A stretch of 9,326 nt of DNA from Acidobacteriota bacterium (lineage in GTDB: Bacteria; Acidobacteriota; Terriglobia; Terriglobales; Acidobacteriaceae), in contig JAJZCX010000037.1 in assembly GCA_021851625.1 (NCBI GenBank), positions 1-9,326 on the forward strand, read 5' to 3'. Numbering within the stretch: position 1 is the stretch's first letter; each line of letters begins with the position of its first letter. A model generated the notes under the pieces. That model did no database searches, was not told the DNA's origin, and saw nothing but the letters and a program-made list of their open reading frames with translations. The position numbers were made by a program, and so were the translations under genes. Positions 6,701 through 9,326 of this stretch are shown here, piece after piece.

Positions 6701-7590
6701 CTGGTCGTCTGGGCTTGGAAGGTGCCATCGCCGTTGCCCAAGAGCACGCTGACCGTGGCATCGGTTGAGTTACTCACCACCAGATCCTCGTGGGTATCGT
6801 GGTTGAAGTCCGCTACTGCAATGGAGGTCGGAGTGTTGCCCACGGTGTTGCCTGTGCCCGTGGTAAATCCGCCGCTGCCGTTTCCAATGAGAATGTCCAC
6901 AGCCTTGCCAGCCTGATCCACCACGGCTAGATCCATGTTGGCCGATGTGTCAAAGTGCCCGGCTGCCAGGGCGACCAAGTTCGTTCCAACCAAGGCACCC
7001 GCGCCATTCGAAAATGTGCCGCTGACGCTGCCGAGCAGAATGGAAACCCCGGTTGGATACGAAACAGCGATGTCCGCAACGCCATCATTGTTGAAGTCTG
7101 CAACGACGATTCCCGTGGGTGCGGCACCCACGGTGTAGGTGGTGCCCAGCGTGAGTGCTCCAGTGTTGGAAACCGTGTAGATGGCAACGCTGCTGCTGCC
7201 CTGCTCCAAAACAGCCACGGCGGGCGCACCAGACGAGGCATAGTTGGGGACGACGGCCACGGCCACCGGGGAAGAACCGCTGCCAGTGCCGTAGTTGTTC
7301 ACCACGTAGCTGGTGCCGCTACTCAGAATCACGCTGATCTGATTGGCGGACGTGTCAGCCACGATTGCGTCCGGCTTGCCGTCGCGGTTCAGATCGGCCA
7401 CGGCAACACCCTGCGGGCCACTGCCCACGTTGTAGGTGCTGGTGGTGGACTGAAAGACTGCCTGGGCGCGCGCCGACATCGATGCAGCACAAACGAGCGC
7501 CAAAGCGCAGGCAAAAGACGACACGACGTTGCCAGCAGACGACATGCTGGAGCGGAAACCACCGCACTGCAACAATCCATTCCGACGCAT
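3730..7590 (-). CDS. Secreted FG-GAP/VCBS double beta-propeller protein with Ig-like domains
   Basis: A 1286-residue exported protein. The ATG at 7588-7590 is preferred because TGAGGT lies eight bases upstream; the frame also runs to a GTG at 7669-7671, but that adds 27 residues with no export signal. Residues 1-44 are a signal peptide: basic start MRR, hydrophobic FACALALVCAASM, then ARAQA before the cut. Residues ~45-385 and ~411-745 each hold seven FG-GAP/VCBS blades with DxNxDGxxD-type calcium loops (for example VAVADLNRDGKPD and IAVGDFNRDGKPD), joined by a Pro/Ser/Asn-rich linker at ~386-410. Blades 2 and 4 have degenerate loops. Two Ig-like domains follow (~790-893 and ~893-1008), recognisable from PTGAVEI/YSGDTDYQPE and SPTGAVSV/YGGDGNYAPG. 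A Cys-rich region with DSDGDGDSD at 1124-1132 comes next, then a Gly/Asn/Pro-rich tail. The mature protein has 13 cysteines. No PEP-CTERM, LPXTG or other anchor is visible. VCBS domains act in adhesion or ligand binding; the target here is unknown. Confidence 0.9.
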   Translation of the reverse strand: MRRNGLLQCGGFRSSMSSAGNVVSSFACALALVCAASMSARAQAVFQSTTSTYNVGSGPQGVAVADLNRDGKPDAIVADTSANQISVILSSGTSYVVNNYGTGSGSSPVAVAVVPNYASSGAPAVAVLEQGSSSVAIYTVSNTGALTLGTTYTVGAAPTGIVVADFNNDGVADIAVSYPTGVSILLGSVSGTFSNGAGALVGTNLVALAAGHFDTSANMDLAVVDQAGKAVDILIGNGSGGFTTGTGNTVGNTPTSIAVADFNHDTHEDLVVSNSTDATVSVLLGNGDGTFQAQTTSQVNGDVQSVAVADVNGDGIPDVLVTNPNNSSVGVLIGVGNGTFEQVMNPALSGSPYGIAVGDFNRDGKPDVIVTQNTAGAATVLLNNTLPTSPLPMGRNLSAPNLSYATGDMADAVTVADFNGDGIPDMAVAFFEDYTVQVLLGTGNGTFGTASTYAVGKHPYAIASADLNHDGYPDLVVANEADGTITVLLNNGTGGFTQASGSPITVGTQPTGVAIGDLNNDGIPDIAVTNYGSNNISILLGKGDGTFTAGTTLAAGSNPYNVVIGDFTGNGKNDIACTNKNSANMDVYLGNGDGTFQSPTSYATNALPTSIVTGDFNRDGNLDIAVGNSTANNISVFLGNGSGGFTSSTVTTLNFPVSMAVADMNGDGIPDIVNVNPNFDDVTVLLGNGDGTFTSRWQFPTGPGTLPNTCNQTKAEVTGAQPWAVAIGDFNLDGKPDVVTANSTERCNLTIPEATSWYQPALGAKLVGGPVPSTSVLLNGSGTMIGISTNPSGAIQDNPNNNPPDQVTINAQISPSLSGGTPTPTGAVEIEDTDGTELGIAPLSLSNGTASLTLPNLGSGQHTLGALYSGDTDYQPETNIGGNVLISVSGTLVSINITPNTFVYGSPTQFTLNITVYGNSTYGSPTGAVSVYFFTPQGTEYYVCGGGNGGCPAQYTISPSGGSNNSTTSLQVTDPSGYLNGIYEFYATYGGDGNYAPGSSADEQVDVTPTTPSIDDAATNCYWQNMGQGQYAYMCTAVPFSCTTNTSTVHGHTTSTTSCDAYAYYAKSEFNFNYGTWTPNVVQITSGTMSFSLNGASPTNVAINCPGGGGTNCYAPYSFTSPPDSDGDGDSDYVLTVNFTPSSGDTGMFGTATTTYCGSDGCNSSGTAAAARSTAINGAFGSGVLQGFGANANANPNTNSGSGNGYRYRKAFGIPVRSGSGGAGGVGVPPIPPNSRMQYGVIGKPGDAMPQFGAHPVSGSSGNGVQPQQPSGASSTMQPGARRFRP

Positions 7591-8182
7591 AACTTGTAAC
7601 CTCAATGAACTCAGGAGATCTTCACATCCAACCAAGGGTTGCCGCTTCCCTCTGCGCAAGCAGTTGCACACTGCAATGCATTTCTGCGGCTCGATTGATG
7701 CTGCAACCTGGCTCCTCGTGGATCGCCAGCACTGCTAGCGTCCGCCGCGTCCAAGTTTGCTCCCCCTTGGGGAAATTCCTGCAAGTACAACAGACTCGTC
7801 TCCACTGGCTGCCACTTATGACGGCAAAAGACAGCACGACCCACGACACGACACCCAGATTGGAGAACTCCTTGAGGATACCGTAGTTGGTGGAAAAAAA
7901 CGACGAAAATCTAGCAGTTATCCCACCGAGCAACTCGGCAGAAATCTGTCCGTTTTTCGGCAGAAATCGCGGCGAAGCCCGTGGACTTCCTTCGCGCGTA
8001 GCCTATAAGAATCCAGCCTGTTTCCATAGACTTGCCATCTTGCATCTCGCTCTCGGCATTTTGTTATATATATGGTAATTTATTTTACGGAAGATATTTA
8101 CTATTTCATTACTCGCGTTCTTGGAACCTCCATCGAGGCCAGATACGGGATTCCCACAAATTTTGTGTTTTTTCCACAGGAA
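7591..8182 (-). promoter_or_regulatory. Long leader/intergenic region upstream of the FG-GAP gene
   Basis: No gene is supported in these 592 bases. The Shine-Dalgarno TGAGGT (minus strand, 7599-7604) serves the ATG at 7590. A 12-bp direct repeat TCGGCAGAAATC lies at 7935-7946 and 7957-7968. An AT-rich island at about 8059-8120 stands out from the GC-rich surroundings and contains TATATA; on the minus strand TTCCGT and TATAAC sit 18 bases apart there, a weak promoter candidate that would leave a 5' leader of more than 400 bases. A short ORF on the minus strand here has a hydrophobic middle but no ribosome site or recognisable motif. I see no clear riboswitch. Confidence 0.4.
7935..7968. repeat. 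12-bp direct repeat, 22-bp period
   Basis: TCGGCAGAAATC occurs exactly at 7935-7946 and again at 7957-7968. The 22-base offset places both copies on nearly the same face of the helix, as expected for a pair of sites bound by one regulator. It lies about 350 bases upstream of the FG-GAP start. Operator function is inference. Confidence 0.55.
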
Positions 8183-8503
8183 TCAGTCGAGGTCAAAGTC
8201 ACGCAGCGGCTTGCCAGTGTCCGGGGTTTCCTTGGCTTTTTTCAGCGCTTCTGCAAATTTTTTGGCCAGCACATCCTCCTTATTTTTTTCGGCATCGACG
8301 GCTTGGCGGAAGAGCGATTCCTTGCGCGCCTCTTGTTCGCGCAGGGCGCGCGTGGCGGCATCGAAGTCCTCAAATGTTTTTTTGCGCGGCGCGGATGTGT
8401 GCGAGATCACCGCACGCGTCGCGGGATCGATTTTGAGCATAGCGCCGCAATCGGGACAGGCAACCTCAAAAAAATTCGTGTCTCGCATCTCTTTTCCAGC
8501 CAT
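8183..8503 (-). CDS. Small protein with N-terminal CPDCG motif and charged helical tail
   Basis: A 106-residue protein of unknown function. The ATG at 8501-8503 is preferred because GGGGAG (minus strand, 8513-8518) lies nine bases upstream; a TTG at 8533 would add ten residues. Residues 13-19 contain VACPDCG (Cys16, Cys19), followed by AMLKIDPATRAVISH, which resembles the first knuckle of a zinc ribbon. There is no second CxxC, so a single chain has only two cysteines plus possibly His35. Residues ~46-93 are rich in Ala, Lys, Glu and Arg and should form a long amphipathic helix. The end is acidic (RDFDLD). It lies 46 bases downstream of bshC on the same strand and is probably cotranscribed. 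It looks like a conserved hypothetical protein; metal binding by a dimer is a guess. Confidence 0.8.
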   Translation of the reverse strand: MAGKEMRDTNFFEVACPDCGAMLKIDPATRAVISHTSAPRKKTFEDFDAATRALREQEARKESLFRQAVDAEKNKEDVLAKKFAEALKKAKETPDTGKPLRDFDLD

Positions 8504-8549
8504 GGTCGCACTCTCCCCTGCATCAGCATACAACCGCGGCGGACGCTGG

Positions 8550-9326
8550 CTACAGCGTCAGGCTCAGATGCCCATCGCAATCCTTGCCCGCTGCAGCGAC
8601 CAAGGTTGCAGCCAGCGCTGTCGGATCGGTGCGCAAAAACCAAGCAGCGCTCAGCACGCGTTCCTGCAAATGGCCGTTGGGAAAAAGCTGCTGCCGCAGC
8701 AGTGCCGCATGGCGGCGCAGCACGGGCGTGCGCTCCATCTCCAAGTTCGCGGCCAAGCGGCGCAGTCGGTTTATCTGATAGCGCATTTTGGATGCAGCCA
8801 CAGTCGCTGAGCGCCCCAGGCCCGCGTCCACCGACTCCATCCACGTGGTGACGGCTTGCAGTTCGCGGTCCAGCGTCTCGCCAGCGATGGCCAGCCTGCG
8901 CTTGCCTTCGACGGGCATCTGCCGCGCGGCCAGCCGCTGTGCCAGCGCCTCTGGCTCGTGCCAAACATCCTGCAAACTGATGCCGTGGCGCGTGAGCAGA
9001 TGCGCCATCTCCGGTTCGACGAGCGTGGCGGACATGCGCGGCAGAATGGGCGTCGTACGCCCTAGAATTTGCTGGTACACCACGTCGGTCTGCGCGAAGT
9101 AGGCAATCTCTGCCGGGCCGCCCACGTAGGCGGAAACAGGCAGCAACGCGTCTTGCAAGACCGGGCGCAACAGCGCGTTCGGGCTAAGCCGCTCCGGCTC
9201 GGCATCGAGGATTGCCAGCAGGTCGGCGGCGCTGTACGTGTGGCCACCGGCCATCCATCGCCCGCCTGCGTGCAGATGTAAAGCCTCGCGCGCGCCGGTC
9301 TTTGCGTTCAAGAGAAACAGTAGGCT
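8550..9326 (-). CDS. bshC: BshC, putative cysteine-adding enzyme of bacillithiol synthesis (C-terminal half)
   Basis: The frame runs off the right edge: codons before the apparent TTG start at 9311 read SLLFLLN and continue the family pattern, so the first half of the gene lies outside the window. About 258 residues are present, against ~530 for the family. The diagnostic block LSPNALLRPVLQDALLPVSAYVGGPAEIAYFAQ (roughly residues 47-79 of the visible part) is strongly conserved in BshC. It is followed by a long helical coiled-coil segment (about 120-215) and a C-terminal region that closes the core fold. BshC is the proposed ligase that attaches cysteine to GlcN-malate in the last step of making bacillithiol, a cytoplasmic low-molecular-weight thiol; the in vitro ligase reaction has been hard to show. 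BshA and BshB are not in the window. The small CxxC protein follows in the same direction. Confidence 0.92.
   Translation of the reverse strand, partial: SLLFLLNAKTGAREALHLHAGGRWMAGGHTYSAADLLAILDAEPERLSPNALLRPVLQDALLPVSAYVGGPAEIAYFAQTDVVYQQILGRTTPILPRMSATLVEPEMAHLLTRHGISLQDVWHEPEALAQRLAARQMPVEGKRRLAIAGETLDRELQAVTTWMESVDAGLGRSATVAASKMRYQINRLRRLAANLEMERTPVLRRHAALLRQQLFPNGHLQERVLSAAWFLRTDPTALAATLVAAAGKDCDGHLSLTL

Noticed and set aside
4435..6768. Three long plus-strand open frames (4435-5307, 5314-6039, 6097-6768)
   Set aside because: They lie antisense to the FG-GAP protein. Their translations repeat with the same period as the blades and show no domain. They are by-products of the GC-rich repeated codons on the other strand.
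7700..7790. c-di-GMP (GEMM)-like riboswitch on the minus strand
   Set aside because: GCAAAC and GGACGC occur close together, but the hairpin that should lie between them is absent and no matching closing stem is seen.
7622..7933. Small minus-strand ORF with a hydrophobic middle segment
   Set aside because: There is no convincing ribosome site, it overlaps the leader of the FG-GAP gene, and nothing in the peptide is recognisable; kept only as a remark in the leader entry.
8072..8851. Plus-strand open frame of 259 codons
   Set aside because: It overlaps the CPDCG protein and the conserved BshC coding sequence on the opposite strand, has no recognisable motif, and its C-terminal half is low complexity.

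Overview
The window looks like chromosomal DNA from an acidobacterium, probably the Acidobacteriaceae/Terriglobales group. This is inferred from four things: the GC-rich coding sequence, an exported protein that seems to combine a BON domain, proline-rich tracts and a glycine zipper, a very large FG-GAP/VCBS secreted protein with Ig-like domains, and bshC. The intergenic repeats, with the TCATTCYGAG...GAATCY core, also fit. No marker gene proves the taxonomy.

Layout from left to right. (1) Positions 1-845, plus strand: the 3' part of an exported or envelope protein, followed by a clear intrinsic terminator at 870-899. (2) 1115-2851, plus strand: a complete GH57 1,4-alpha-glucan branching enzyme. 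(3) 2852-3729: a non-coding region between convergent genes, filled with about ten copies of one roughly 35-nt palindromic core in alternating orientation. These are arranged as two ~328-bp composite units plus a third head. (4) 3730-7590, minus strand: a 1286-residue secreted protein with 14 FG-GAP/VCBS blades that divide 7+7, two Ig-like domains, a cysteine-rich region and a Gly/Pro-rich tail, followed by a strong hairpin. (5) 7591-8182: a long non-coding leader or intergenic region with an AT-rich island and a 12-bp direct repeat. (6) 8183-8503 and 8550-9326, both minus strand: a small one-CxxC protein directly downstream of the C-terminal half of bshC (bacillithiol synthesis), probably one operon.

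The genes do not form one pathway: glucan storage, thiol synthesis, envelope/export and an extracellular propeller protein lie side by side. No mobile-element gene, CRISPR array, tRNA or rRNA is visible. The most unusual structures are the nested, tandemly duplicated palindromic repeat cluster and the double-propeller architecture of the large secreted protein.
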